Below, piece after piece: positions 33,414-43,999 of a DNA stretch of 51,305 bases. The DNA comes from CAYQVO01 sp964421085 (GTDB taxonomy: Bacteria > Bdellovibrionota_C > UBA2361 > CAYQVO01). How positions within the stretch are numbered: the stretch's first letter is position 1; every line of letters starts with the position of its first letter. The notes under the pieces were generated by a model. It was not told the origin of the DNA. It did not search any database and saw nothing but the letters and a program-made list of their open reading frames with translations. The translations under genes were made by a program, and so were the position numbers. The DNA lies in the NCBI GenBank assembly GCA_964421085.1, contig CAYQVO010000026.1, positions 1 through 51,305 on the forward strand. The letters run 5' to 3'.

Positions 33414-33440
33414 GAGACCTGGCTCAGGTTTGGAGGTCTC
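33414..33440. terminator. Nested inverted repeat, possible terminator
   Basis: GAGACCT at 33414-33420 pairs with AGGTCTC at 33434-33440, and the inner ACCT and AGGT of the same stretch can also pair. It lies in the gene-poor stretch between the FAH-family gene and the broken ORFs after 33650. No U tract follows on either strand, so the terminator role is only suggested by position. Confidence 0.3.
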
Positions 33441-33455
33441 GACAATTTCAAGAAG

Positions 33456-33614
33456 TCAGGGACGCCATTCGAGAAGGAGGTTCTTCCTCAGAAGCTCATT
33501 GACTTCCTCATTTGTGCCGATAGGAACCATACGGACGGGAGTTGCCGCTGCGGATCGAAGAAGGTTTATGCCTGGATCCGGAACACTCAGGATGCTTGTC
33601 GCCGCATGAGCTCT
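33456..33614 (-). CDS. Possible small protein (about 52 residues)
   Basis: A minus-strand frame from GTG 33614 (VRAHAATSILSVPDPG...) ends in 'NEEVNELLRKNLLLEWRP'. The C-terminal helix looks protein-like, and codon choice resembles the neighbours. There is no clear RBS and no recognised family. Its stop is followed by an inverted repeat at 33414-33440 (GAGACCT/AGGTCTC with a nested ACCT/AGGT), which could end its transcript. This could also be chance in a decayed stretch. Confidence 0.3.
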   Translation of the reverse strand, partial: RAHAATSILSVPDPGINLLRSAAATPVRMVPIGTNEEVNELLRKNLLLEWRP

Positions 33615-33652
33615 CACAGGAATTTCAGATGCCGGTCCATTGGGGCACTCCT

Positions 33653-34380
33653 TTCGGCCGTATGTTGATGAGCGTCGAAGAGACCCTGTATGTTGCTCCC
33701 GGAGCACTTGGCCCTGAACACGCCGTGCCTGTTGTGCCGTTTCTCTTTTACTGCGGGCAGCCTGATGGGAGAAGCAGTATTAAGCCGTGCCATGCATGCC
33801 GGGGCAGATACCGCGCCGCTGCTGTTGACAACGAAGCTGTGCTCCCTCAAAGATGTACATCCCGTCGGGGGACGAATATGCTTTCATGACTCCCGACTGG
33901 CCATCAACTGTAATAGTCACAGACAAAGAAATTGAAACAGAGAGAGAAGCAGTATCGGTTGTGGTGCTTCATGAGGCCCTGCATGTAATAGACTGCACGC
34001 TTGGCTGGAAGCTGAGCGGGGTGGACGGCTTTCTGACCATGAGTGGAGAAGAAAAATTTCTCTCCCTTCTTTCGGAAAGGAATTTCTTTCCGGCAGTGGG
34101 AGGTGGAGGCCATCCTGAAACCAATAAACTTGAACTGTTTGCTTCCACCATCAATTCGCTGACATGCCCCGACTGGGCGGCAGTACTGCGTTCGCACAGG
34201 GAAAACCGCCCGTTTCTTATGTTTTACGGCCGGCTCATTTTCCGGCTCGAGGAACATCTCCGGCAGATAGCAGCAGCAGGCACTATTTCCACCGATGCGC
34301 CCATATTTTCTCTCATGGAGGAGAGAAAAAAGGCGCTTGAGTCAATGGTCCGGCAGGATACGGGGGGCGGGGTATCATAA
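33653..34380 (+). pseudogene. Metallopeptidase-like gene with HEALH motif, frame broken at its 5' end
   Basis: From 33853 an open frame of 175 codons reads MYIPSGDEYAFMTPDWPS, then VVVLHEALHVID, a HExxH zinc-protease motif, and helical sequence to 34380. Upstream, protein-like text continues in two other frames: MPVHWGTPFGRMLMS (from 33629) and 'MGEAVLSRAMHAGADTAPLL' running into LTTKLCSLKD just before 33853. Two single-base errors or mutations would join them into one protein of about 240 residues. I do not recognise the family; a third zinc ligand is not obvious. It is either a decaying gene or has assembly indels. Confidence 0.5.
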
Positions 34381-34408
34381 ATCGGACCATGCCTTATAAT
34401 TATCTCCC

Positions 34409-35182
34409 ATGCCGCCAATATCTTTCGCCACAAACCCTTTTGCGGGACTGAAGCTTCCCGGCCTGTCGGCGAAGGCGCAGACTCTGAGGGAGTACATGCA
34501 TTTTCTCTCTGACACAAGAGACCATGACCCGCACAATTTCCGCTATTTCTTTCATCATCCTGACTTTTCACGGCTGACCGCGCATGTTGCAGAGGTCCGT
34601 CAAATGAATCTCTGGTGCAGTCTCGTTGATGAGTTTCGATGGGATACCTGGTGGGCAGGATATGCAGGGGTAATTCTTGGGATAGATGGAAAGTCTGAAA
34701 TCCTGTATGCCAATAAAACTCCAGAGGGCGGATGGTATTTCGATATAAACGGAGAATGGACGCTTTACTGTTGTGTTGAAAGAACTCCTGAAAATATGAA
34801 AGCGGTCGAATCCAGGATCAGGGAGGCAGGACTGAAGCTCGGAATTATTAAGCCTGAGGAAGTACTGAAAGAAAGCGGGGAGCTTGTCGTGAAAAGTCCA
34901 TTTCTCAAAGGGGTGTATGTAAATTCAAACGGCAGCAACGCGGATAATATAAACCGGCAGATTGATGCTGAAGAAGCAGTTGCCTTTGCCCTTCGCTTTG
35001 ATCTTCCACTCTTCAGCTTTTCGCGGGCGGGGGACGGCGATGATGGAACCACCTTTCTCCTTGAAAGAGCGCGTGACCTCTGCAGCGGAAAATCCCTGTT
35101 TTCCGGCAATCATTCGCCATACGGAACATTTGAAGGAAAAACGGCCGAATCGCTGGATTTGAGAGTGTCCGTGTCGAAGTGA
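34409..35182 (+). CDS. Hypothetical protein, unknown family
   Basis: The 257-residue soluble protein (MPPISFATNPFAGLKLPGLS...) has an uninterrupted frame. Visible features are a His/Asp/Trp-rich segment ('DTRDHDPHNFRYFFHHPDF' and 'WWAGYAGVILGIDGKSEILY'), an extended beta region with GGWYFDINGEWTLYCCVE, and an Asp/Gly-rich loop near the end (RAGDGDDGTT). There is no signal peptide or membrane segment. No function can be proposed. It lies 28 bases after the HEALH ORF and overlaps a short GTG-started frame at its stop (GTGA). Confidence 0.6.
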   Translation: MPPISFATNPFAGLKLPGLSAKAQTLREYMHFLSDTRDHDPHNFRYFFHHPDFSRLTAHVAEVRQMNLWCSLVDEFRWDTWWAGYAGVILGIDGKSEILYANKTPEGGWYFDINGEWTLYCCVERTPENMKAVESRIREAGLKLGIIKPEEVLKESGELVVKSPFLKGVYVNSNGSNADNINRQIDAEEAVAFALRFDLPLFSFSRAGDGDDGTTFLLERARDLCSGKSLFSGNHSPYGTFEGKTAESLDLRVSVSK

Positions 35183-35316
35183 CTGCACCTGCACCTCCGG
35201 ACGCATGGGAAAAACCAGGCGGGAAGTTCAAGTATCTTGAAGCTTATCAGGCATGGTTCCAGCGGGCTTTGCGGATTTGCCGGCCGGAAAGGCAATGGCG
35301 CGCTGCGTGGAACTGA
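35179..35316 (+). pseudogene. Possible 5' fragment of a broken gene (45 codons)
   Basis: A GTG at 35179 overlaps the preceding stop (GTGA) and opens a frame reading VTAPAPPDAWEKPGGKFKYL, then EAYQAWFQ, that loses protein-like character and stops at 35316. Translational-coupling geometry supports a real start, but nothing recognisable continues in any frame, so it is probably a truncated gene. Low certainty. Confidence 0.3.
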
Positions 35317-35772
35317 TCATTTTTTGCGCCGGCCATACCGGTCCCTGCACGGCAGATCTTACGGCGTCCGAGGCTCATTCCGGATGCCACCTTCAAAGCC
35401 TGTGCGGGAGCAAAGCATGTTCAGCTTCAGCAGAGATTACTTTCTGCGCCGGAAGCACTCACGCCGCCTTCCTGAACTTCCACCTGAACTCATAATAACG
35501 AAGTCTGTTCTTTCAGATATGACGGGTTCTGAACGATATGGAGCGGCCGATCGAACGGTGCATAATTCTTTTTCCCGCTGTCGGTTACGAAGTGAAAAGA
35601 ATATCCGCCCGATTCAGGATCAGGACCTGCTTCGATGATGCGGGATCTGAGCTTCGGACCGGAATATGGACATTCAAAAGATTCTCCGGCCCCGGGCAGC
35701 TTTCGCGTTCGGAAGTGCCCGGCTGTTTCCGGGACTGGCATCCGGAGCACCTCATGTGAGAGGCATCAATGC
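35317..35772. other. Stretch without a recognisable gene
   Basis: Several mid-length frames exist on both strands (for example 35490-35750 minus), but none has a family motif, a good start site or consistent composition. Together with its neighbours this looks like degraded coding sequence rather than a functional gene. Confidence 0.4.
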
Positions 35773-36117
35773 ATGATCAATACCCGATTTATCCGCAACG
35801 GTCTTCCTCAGATGTCCAATCCTGCGGTAATCGGAAGAATTGCCGACTCCGCAGATGGCTCCCGCATCCTCGATGTCGGCTGCGGAAGCGGATTGTTCGG
35901 ATTTATCGTCCAAAATGAGTTCTTAACCGCTAAAACCTGGCGCTCGCGTGGCGACTGGATCGAGAGGATGGACGGGCTGGACTTCGATCCGTTTTCCGTG
36001 GAATCCGTCCGTGCGCCCGGCATCTATGATAATGTCTGCAGTTATCGGAGAGCAGTGCTGCTTCGGGTCATTATTGCAGTTAAGCCTCCCGAACCAGCCG
36101 AGCTGCCTCCTATTTGA
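35773..36117 (+). pseudogene. Class I SAM methyltransferase, truncated
   Basis: ATG 35773 opens a frame with a clear methyltransferase start: 'SNPAVIGRIADSADGSRILD' leads into VGCGSGLFGFIV (SAM motif I), then RSRGDWIERMDGLDFDPFSV and IYDNVCS, which should be followed by the GD motif of strand 4. Instead the text becomes unlike the family after IYDNVCS (about position 36035) and stops at 36117. A normal member has 180-250 residues, so at least half is missing. I read this as a 3'-truncated remnant. Confidence 0.65.
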
Positions 36118-36382
36118 CCTCTCTCCATCGTTGTTCATACTTACGGGCATGCAGCTCCCCTTATTGACAATGAACCCGAGGCTTGTCCGGATTCCTGCGT
36201 TTGCAGGCCTCGTCTTAGCCGTCTTTCCTGCCTGATGAAGATTCTCAGGACAGCAACGATAAGATCTCCATCGCTCCAATTCACTAAAATCAATAGTAAT
36301 CAAAGGGTTGAGGATCGGCACATGGAAGAAATCTTCCTGTCAAGTTAGCCGCAAGTTGTAAAGAATACTGCATAAAGCCCCG
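36118..36382. other. Stretch upstream of the giant gene, no gene seen
   Basis: About 265 bases between the methyltransferase remnant and the hairpin at 36383 carry no recognisable gene. They presumably contain the promoter of the giant gene, but no convincing consensus boxes were identified. Confidence 0.4.
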
Positions 36383-36415
36383 AAATTATCCCACGGAACT
36401 ATTGTGGGATAATTT
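36383..36415 (+). promoter_or_regulatory. Perfect 12-bp inverted repeat abutting the giant-gene start codon
   Basis: AAATTATCCCAC (36383-36394) and GTGGGATAATTT (36404-36415) are exact reverse complements around a 9-base loop, and the second arm ends one base before ATG 36417. No separate Shine-Dalgarno is present; the only purine run (GTGGGA) is inside the hairpin. It could be a repressor operator, an mRNA hairpin that hides the start, or the end of the preceding unit. The position favours control of translation or of initiation. Confidence 0.7.
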
Positions 36416-36416
36416 T

Positions 36417-39400
36417 ATGTCAGGACCGACATTACAGACCCGCGCACCGCCAACTGCATCCGCGCCTGATGAAGCTACACTCAAAGATGAGCGTTTCCCA
36501 AAACTGGATGCGCGTACTGATCAGCAGCGATCAGCCGGCGGCACTCAGCAGGACGTGACAACAGCAACGGCATCGGCGCTGAAGGAAAACGGACTGAAGC
36601 TCTGCGAGGAGCTTCTCAAAACAGGCCTCCTAAGCCCTGTGTTCAATAAGAAGTATGCAGAGGTGGTGCAGAAAGCCCGCGCAGCTTTTGAGGCCGGAGA
36701 AAGCGAGAAAGGTTATGCAGCTCTTTCTTATGTCTCTGTTCTGAGCAGAATAGAAAATGTTTATTCTTCTTTTGACCAGGCAAAGAAAGAAAACTTCGCT
36801 TTCCTGAGCAATGAGAAAGGTCTTCTGCATGATTACCTGAAGGCCTGTCTTGATCCGGCTGCTAACCCGGAAGCAATAAAGCGCCTCAAACCCGCTGCCG
36901 ACATGGTGGTGTCAGCTCTCGAGTTCCTCTCGCAGGTTCCGGACTCGGAAGAATTCCTGTCGACAAGAACTCTTGTAAAAGACGCGCTGCGGGGCCTGAG
37001 CACAATCGACGCATCTCTTCCGGAGGACAAACTCCAGGGGCGCCTTGACAACGCGCAGATGAGGCTTCGATGCGCCGCAGCTTTTATGGAAGCTCAGAAG
37101 CTCGGCTTTACGCTCGAGACAGGACAGTTCGAACCAGCCGTTGGGGAGTTCTTTGCCCTTTACAGCTCCACCATCAGAGCAGCAATAGATGCGGTAAAAA
37201 CTGGAGATATTAAAGCAGCCGACAGCGCTCTCAACAGGGCATCGCTTATTGAAGAACCTTTGAGCACAGTAATCTCTCTGTCACAGGAACTGAAAATCAC
37301 GCCGGCTGGAAACCATCACGATTCGCTTCAGGCAGCGCTGCGGCACTTCGTGGATTCAAAAACGATTCTTCAGAAAACGTTCTCTCAGATGACGGAGTCA
37401 TCTTTTGCCGGGTCCTGGAAGGAACTCACAGACTATATCGGCAGAGGAAAAGAGCTTCTCGATGCAGCGCACAAGACGGATGTGACCGGGCGCTATCTTG
37501 CTTTACGGACAAATCCGGCACTCGAGGCGCTTCGTTCTTCAAAGGCCTTTATACTTCTCTCCTCCTGCATCGATGGAATGCATGAATCTCCTCCTTCGCT
37601 TCCGGAAGGGATGGACGCAGCGATGGTGGAAAGCATCCTCCAGGTTTTTGAAACGATTGGAAATGAAAAGAATCCAGACGCCCGCCGCGCCTATGAAAAC
37701 GCTCTTAATGCTTACGCAGAGAAGGACACAGCCCGGGGAAATCTCTGGTACCTGCATGGTAGAGAGCTTTCAAGTATCCCTGCCCTTGCTGTTGATACTG
37801 AAGCTCTGAAACGTGGAGCCGCAGGCGGAGCATGGGATGGCTACAAAATCCGCAAAGGAATGCTCGATAATTACGCAACTTTATATGCTCAGTTCAGGGA
37901 TCACACCACTGCTGTAGAAGCTGCTCTGACCAGCGGGGATCTCGAGACTGCCGCATCTGAACTCAGGAAAACTGATGCATCACGAACGCAGGTTGCCGGC
38001 ATGCACCGGTGCCTTGGACTTCTTCCATCAGTTTCGGGCGCAGAAAGCAAAGAAACAGCTGCAGACCAGGCATTCCGGCAGTACAGCAGGGGAAGTGCGA
38101 CTGAAGCTCTCATAACGCTTGGCACGGCGAGAAGCGATATAACACTTGAAGCATTTTCTGAATTTCTTGCGGATGGGGAATCAATTTCCCTTCCCGATGG
38201 AAAAACACGCACGAGGGAAAGCATTACCGGCGAAGGCCTTATCCGCGCAAAGGCAGCCCGGGAAAACTTTGATCTGGCGCAGAGCTATATGGATGGCCCG
38301 CACAAAAGCAGGCTGATTTCTCAAATGTATGTTCAGCGCGCAGAAAGCAATCTTGGCCTTGCCGAAGGCACAAGTCAGGCATGCGGCATGCTTGGGGTTC
38401 TGGCACGCGCATACGGCAGCCTCAATAACGCAGAAGCAGCACTGAGAAGGGAGTGGGGCAATAGAGGCGCCGACACTCTTCAGAGTCTCGCATCACTGCG
38501 GGCAGGCGCAAAGGATCAGCATGCAGTGCTTATAGAGGCAGCTGATGCATTTAATGATGGAAGAACCTGCGAGGGAACTTCACTTCTGGCACAAGCTGAT
38601 CCTCTCCTTATTTCGAGAGTTTCGATGGCAGGGTCTGCCGCGCAAGGCCTTATCACACGGGATGCTCTCATAAAGTCAGCAGCCGCTAATGCTGAAGCTG
38701 CAAGAAAAGATCCCTACCTTGTAAAAACTGATCAGGCGCATGGAAGAAACGACCGGGCCTGGATGCAGGCGCAGTTTGAACAGGTTGGGAGCGCTGCTAC
38801 AGTCGCCGGCGGAGAATTCAAAACGGTAATATCAAAGTGCGCTCAGGTCAGCGGCGGCCAAAATCCTGTAGAAGCGCTGACAGAAATAAGAAAGACACTC
38901 TCAGCCCAGTGGCAGCAGCTATCAGGCGCTCAGTCCAATAACACTGCTTTAATGTACTGCCTTCGAGCAATGGAAGCAGAGGCTGTAGTTTCATCAAAAG
39001 CGGATGAGACTCTTGCTGAAAATTCGGGCATGCTCAGATCCGTCGACTGTTCGCCGAAGCTTAAGAGTCTCATGCAGAACGAGCTTGATCAATCAAACAA
39101 GGCAGCAGCCGCAGCGCGAAAGGCGGCTCTTAATCACATGGATCAGATACGCGGGGCCGGGACCGCAATCCGTGTTCAGAGATCTTCAGACGGAAAGATT
39201 CATATACCGGAGGCTTCAGAGAGCCCGGGTTACGCCAGTCTTAAAACTGCCACGACACTTTCAGGGGAAGTCTCGCAGGTCGTAAAAGTTGCGCATCAGG
39301 TCTCTAAAGGCGCAGCGGAAATTGAACTCATTTATCAGACCGCAAAAACAGACCCGACACTTGGCTGGCGCGGCGGCAGTCAGCGGCTCAATACGATGAT

Positions 39401-41639
39401 GACTGGTGTTTACGGCAAATCGGCATACCGGCGCCGGACTGCTGCGATGAATGACACGCTTGCAAGGCTTGCAGGAGCAAAAACTCTCGATGGCTACCTG
39501 AAGACTTATAATGAGCTTGTGCCCCAGGCTCAGAGCCTGAAAACGGAGTATCAGACGCTCTGCAGTCAGTGTGCCACGGCTCTTACCGCTTATGATAACG
39601 CAGGCACGCTCGCCGATCCCGCTTCTCCTGCCGCAAGGGCTTCAGCAAAACAGGCTATCGGAGCTGCGCTGAATGGCCAGGATGAGAAATACAGAAAGCT
39701 CATGGGCATCACAGCGCAGCGCGTTGAGAACATCATGATTGACCAGGCCCATCTAAATCCTGAATCCGCGCTGCCAGGCTACCGAGCCTACCTCCAATCC
39801 GTGGGGGCGGGCACAGCTACCCCAGTTTCAGCACAGAACATAAACGCGATGCTGGAAGATGCAGGATCGGGAAATGCGGCGGCCGTGAATGCAAGAAACG
39901 ATGCTGCTGCCTGGTTTACTTTAACAGGCGGCGCAGGAACTGCGCTTGAACTTATGAGCAATGCTGCGCGTCTGGAACGTAACGCCGAACTCTCACAGAT
40001 ATACAAAAGTACTGCAATGGAATCAGGGCAGCTTGTCTGCATAGGCGCTTCGTTTGTCCCGATTCCAGTTGTTTCCATGATTGGCCGCGCCGGTCTCCTT
40101 GCCTTCAGCACTTATTCCATCCTGAACAGCGAGAGAAACATGATCATGGACGGGAAGATGAATCTCACCGACATGACAAATATCGGAGTGAATCTTGCGC
40201 TTGCAGGCGTTGTTTCCCCGTTCCGGTTCGGTGCAGGCGCAGGCACAAGCCTCGCGCTTTTATCTGAAGGCGCCGGCGCGCTGACGGGGGCTGAACTTGC
40301 AGGCCAGGCGGCGATGCAGGGCACAAATCTTCTTTTCTCGGGCGCGGTCGCTGTTGACATGGGGATGAACATCTCTGAGCGGCTCAAGAGCGGAGAAATA
40401 GATCTTCGGCTTGCGGTCGATGTGGGCCTTCTTGCGCTCTCTCTTGGACACTTTACAGGAACATCGGCGCGAATGGCGGGCTTTGATGCGCGTGTGGTTC
40501 GAGGCGAGGCGGATATTAATTTCGGACAGTTCAAGGGCAGAATCAATGTCGGGCGTGTTGAGGTACAGACCCCCTTTACAGGCGCAGAGTGGGTCCCTCT
40601 TGGCGCAGCAGGATTGTTTACCGGAGCGCCTTCCTATGCGTTTGCGTGGCAGGTTCCAAAAGGGCCGCTTCATGTTTACCAAAGAGGTGGACAAGCGCCG
40701 GCTGAAACACGAACTGGTCGAGCTCCTTCTCCTGCCCCGCAGCTCTCCGCGGGATCTACAGCTGCTCCCAGTGCTGCCGGGCTTGCCAGATCACTTGGCG
40801 TTCAGTCAAAGGCTCCGCCTTCTGCGGGAGTACCTGCAGCTTCAGGCAACGCTGCTACGCCTGGCGCTGCAGTTGCATCGAAAGCTCCTGGTTCATCGGA
40901 GAGACAGGCGGTCGAAAGTGTGCCTGCCCAGCCGCGCCGGGTTACCGCACAAGCGGGAGCTCTTGTTCGGGGGATGACGAATATTTCGTACGTCCCAAAG
41001 GGGAACTGGCAGAAAACGCCCGAGCTTGAGAATGCGGATCTTGACGATTCGTTTGAAAGTTCGATGGCAGATGCAGCTTGGGTTTCAGAATTAGCGAGGT
41101 GGATGATGGAAAATCCTCCGCCGGCTGAAGACTCTGAAGTGCTGATGAGAACGAAGCCGGACGGAAAGACGGAATTCAGATGGGCAACTCAAAGTGAAGC
41201 GGACATACATGATGCGGTGAATAAAGTGCTGATGCAGGCTGCAAATGGAGAGCATTTCGTATCAAGTCTCGCCAAAGCTTTATTGGGTATTAAAGACCCG
41301 GCACTGCGGGGGGAAGTAGCGGTTGAACTCGCAAAGCGCGATGCACGCACAGCAGAAGCTCTCGCCATGAACCTCAAAGATCTTGAAATAACCGATGCCG
41401 CAGCGCGATATCGTCTTGCGATGGAGTGCGTGAAACAGGGACAAGGAGCGGCCGAAGATGTTCTGAGAGGGTGGAGGGATTTCGAAATAGAGGATCCGCC
41501 AGGAACGATAGTGGTTGAAGCAGCAAAATGGGGCGGCGAGGTCATCGGGCGGATTATCGCAAACGATATAAAGGATTTCCGGATAAAAGACCCTTCCATT
41601 CGTGCTCAACTTGTGCTTCGATGCGCTCAACTTGGAGCG
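36417..41639 (+). CDS. Giant multidomain protein, segment 1 of 3 (about 1741 residues before gap)
   Basis: ATG 36417 (MSGPTLQTRAPPTA) starts a protein without signal peptide; a TTG at 36402 is upstream. Residues 1-1200 are almost wholly Ala/Glu/Leu/Ser-rich helices. Residues about 1203-1350 are hydrophobic and Gly/Ala-rich ('LVCIGASFVPIPVVSMIGRA', 'LRLAVDVGLLALSLGHF') and could enter a membrane. A Pro/Ala/Ser linker follows at about 1427-1507. From about residue 1623, 30-34-residue repeats begin (LLGIKDPALRGEVAVEL, FEIEDPPG, FRIKDPSIRAQL). The segment runs into 35 N at 41640. Composition resembles large uncharacterised bacterial proteins; no enzyme motif is visible in this segment. The gene continues as segments 2 and 3. 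Confidence 0.85.
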
Positions 41640-41674
41640 NNNNNNNNNNNNNNNNNNNNNNNNNNNNNNNNNNN
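41640..41674. other. Assembly gap (35 N) inside a repeat of the giant protein
   Basis: The repeats on both sides place conserved Asp-Pro/Asn-Pro pairs 90-102 bases apart, all multiples of three, except the interval across this gap (103 from 41589 to 41692). One base fewer restores both the reading frame and the repeat length. The gap is therefore inside one repeat unit and the apparent frameshift is a gap-length error. Confidence 0.85.
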
Positions 41675-41676
41675 CA

Positions 41677-43986
41677 GACTTTAAAATCAACGACCCTGCT
41701 GTCTGCAACCAGGTTCTGCTGCAGTGCGCAAGTACTGCTGATGTGAGGACAGCAATGGCGATTGCGGACAATATCCTCAATCTCAACGTCAGAGATCCGG
41801 CTGTTCGCGAGGAGATATTCCGTCTTATTGCCGAACGCGGCCTGGCCCAGGCTTTAGTCGTCCTTAGAAAAGCGGGAAATTTCCGCCTTTATAACCCGGC
41901 AGAGGAAGCTATAGCGATTGCTCGCACCGGGAGTGATGGAGCAGTTGCAGTTGCATGGAACCTCGACAATCTTGGAATAAGAAATCCCGCGGATCTTGAA
42001 AGGGTAAAAGCTGAAATTGCAAAGCAGGGCGAAGAACCCCGGATGCTGCTCGAAGACATGGCAGAAAAACCTGATGCTCAGCAGGCTCAGGTTGCCGCGA
42101 ATACCGGAGAACAACCATCGGCTGCAGACACCGGCCAGGACCGGGCTACAGACACAACACAGAGAAGCTCAGATCCCGAACTTGCAAGGTCTTATCTTGG
42201 TGAGCGTGATGCATCAAGGCAACTTTATGCCGGCCAGCAGCGAATACTTCTTGAAATGGAAACAGCAAGCGGCGAAGCGCTGGTAAGGGCGTTGATCCGG
42301 TATGAAAAGATGATTGACTATCTGGTAAACAGGCTTCAAGGGATGGGGCCTTCCGTTCGAACGCTGCAGGAGGCTTTCTTCGTCATGAGAGATGAACTTG
42401 CCGTTCAATACGGTCTTGGCAGAAACGGGTTCATGGTGGAGTCGACTCAGAACGGTCAGTTTGACTGCGATAATTCGGCGCTTGTTGTATACGATCTCGC
42501 AAAGAGACTCGGGATGGATCCCGAAGTGGTGGTTATTCTGCAGCGGGAATTTTGCAGGATCGGAGACAGGTACTACGAAACAACTGACGGGACCCCGGCT
42601 GCAGAGGAAGTTGTCCGGATACTGAACGATTCTGCCGGCGATACCCCATTTCTCCCCGGACATGCGCTGCTTAGAATCGGCAATGAGTACTTCGAGGCAA
42701 CCTCGGGTGAAATTTTGGGGGAAGGTGAGCTTGAAGAAATTTATGCGCATTCCCATATTCTGGATAATGGGGATACGTCTTTGCTTCATGCCGTAACAAC
42801 AGTCGAGGTTGGGCAAGTTTACTATGCAAAGGGCAATTGGGAACGGGCCCTCGATTACTACTATCATGCGCTCAGAATATGTCCGGACTATCCCTCTGCA
42901 AACAGACAAATCGCGATGGTTTCCGAAGAGCATGAAATGTATCGTGAAGCAGCTGAAGCCTGGAGATCGGTGGTTGAAGCAGCACCGGATGCGGTTGCCT
43001 GGAAGAGACTTGGGAGAACGCTTTCTCGGCTGGGCGAGCACGACGAGGCTAAAAAAGCATATCAGGAAGCGGAAAAAATTCTTCCGACTCAGGATGGATA
43101 TCATGATCATGCAATTGCTCCTCAACATAAGGGCCGCCCGGAGGAACCCGCGCGTGCGCCAATGCCTGCAGCAGATTCAATTGCACGTAATGCAGCCCCT
43201 GCGCGTGCTGCTGCGCAGAGAGATGGAGAAACCGCAGCATCGTCCAATGCCGCATCTGATGAAGCTCCTCCCAGTTCAGGCCTCCTCACCCGCCTGATAC
43301 GAGAAGTTCAGACACCCGAAGTCTACATGCCAGGAGAGCTTTCAGCCGAGGGAGAGTGTTTTGCGAACTTCAGGATAGCCGTCAAGATATTCGGAAACCC
43401 CGATCCAGTGCGACGAAGGATCTCCATGAATGCCATGGGTGAAAGAGACCGCCTTGAAGTTTCAAAGATGGCCGTGTGCATGGGAAATCCTTTCGATGCA
43501 CGGAACTTTTCCATAACAGGCAGGAATTCTGTCCGCGAAATCCGTAGATTTGAAAAAACAGCAGCAAGAATCAAAAGCTCTCCCGATCGAGCATGGCTTC
43601 TTACTGAATGGCCGGACGAAGGCGCCCGATTTGAACTTGCGCGCATCATGCTGCTGACAGATGCAGAAGGATTCCAGGTCAGCGACTATGGACTGCAGAA
43701 TCAGCAGTACATCGAAAGGCTTGCAGACCTTGCAGCAGAGCCATGTCCGGATGTTGTCATCGGACAGCTTGCCCGCCTGGTTGAATCAAGCGCCGCCCGG
43801 ATTTCACTTGCCCGGAAAATAGCGCGGGACAATCCGGAAGCATTAGTCGGCCATGCCGAATTATTTGGTTTTCAGGCAGAGACGGATCTTGTGAGTGCTG
43901 TTGAAGCGGCAGAAAATTGGGGAATATTTGCAGATGAAAATGAAAATCCAACCCAAGTAAAAGAATTGGTAAATGCAGGAACAACA
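41677..43986 (+). CDS. Giant multidomain protein, segment 2 of 3: DPA repeats, transglutaminase-like domain, TPRs
   Basis: The segment opens with the rest of the repeats (FKINDPAVCNQVLLQC, LNVRDPAVREEIFRL, FRLYNPAEEAIAI, LGIRNPADLERVKAEI). From about 42260 to 42760 is a transglutaminase-like domain: NGQFDCDNSALVVYDLAKRL with Cys (codon 42466), LPGHALLRIGNEYFEATSGE with His (42661) and Glu (42694). TPRs follow ('VGQVYYAKGNWERALDYYYH', 'AVAWKRLGRTLSRLGEHDEA'). This order recalls SirB1-like TG-TPR proteins. An Ala-rich linker (about 43130-43280) precedes a helical module that is duplicated in segment 3. A peptidase or cross-linking activity is inferred from the triad only. Confidence 0.85.
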
Positions 43987-43999
43987 GGNNNNNNNNNNA
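43987..43999. other. Assembly gap (10 N) with a 17-base direct repeat at its right edge
   Basis: AGCGGCAGAAAATTGGG occurs at 43905-43921 and again immediately after the N run at 43999-44015. The reading frame shifts by one base across the gap. Either a short tandem repeat of about 31 residues exists here, or the two contig ends overlap and the bases from 43922 to the gap are an assembly artefact. Confidence 0.8.

Noticed and set aside
40260..40694. 144-codon minus-strand frame within the giant gene
   Set aside because: It is antisense to continuous repeat-protein coding sequence, with no motif or start signal.
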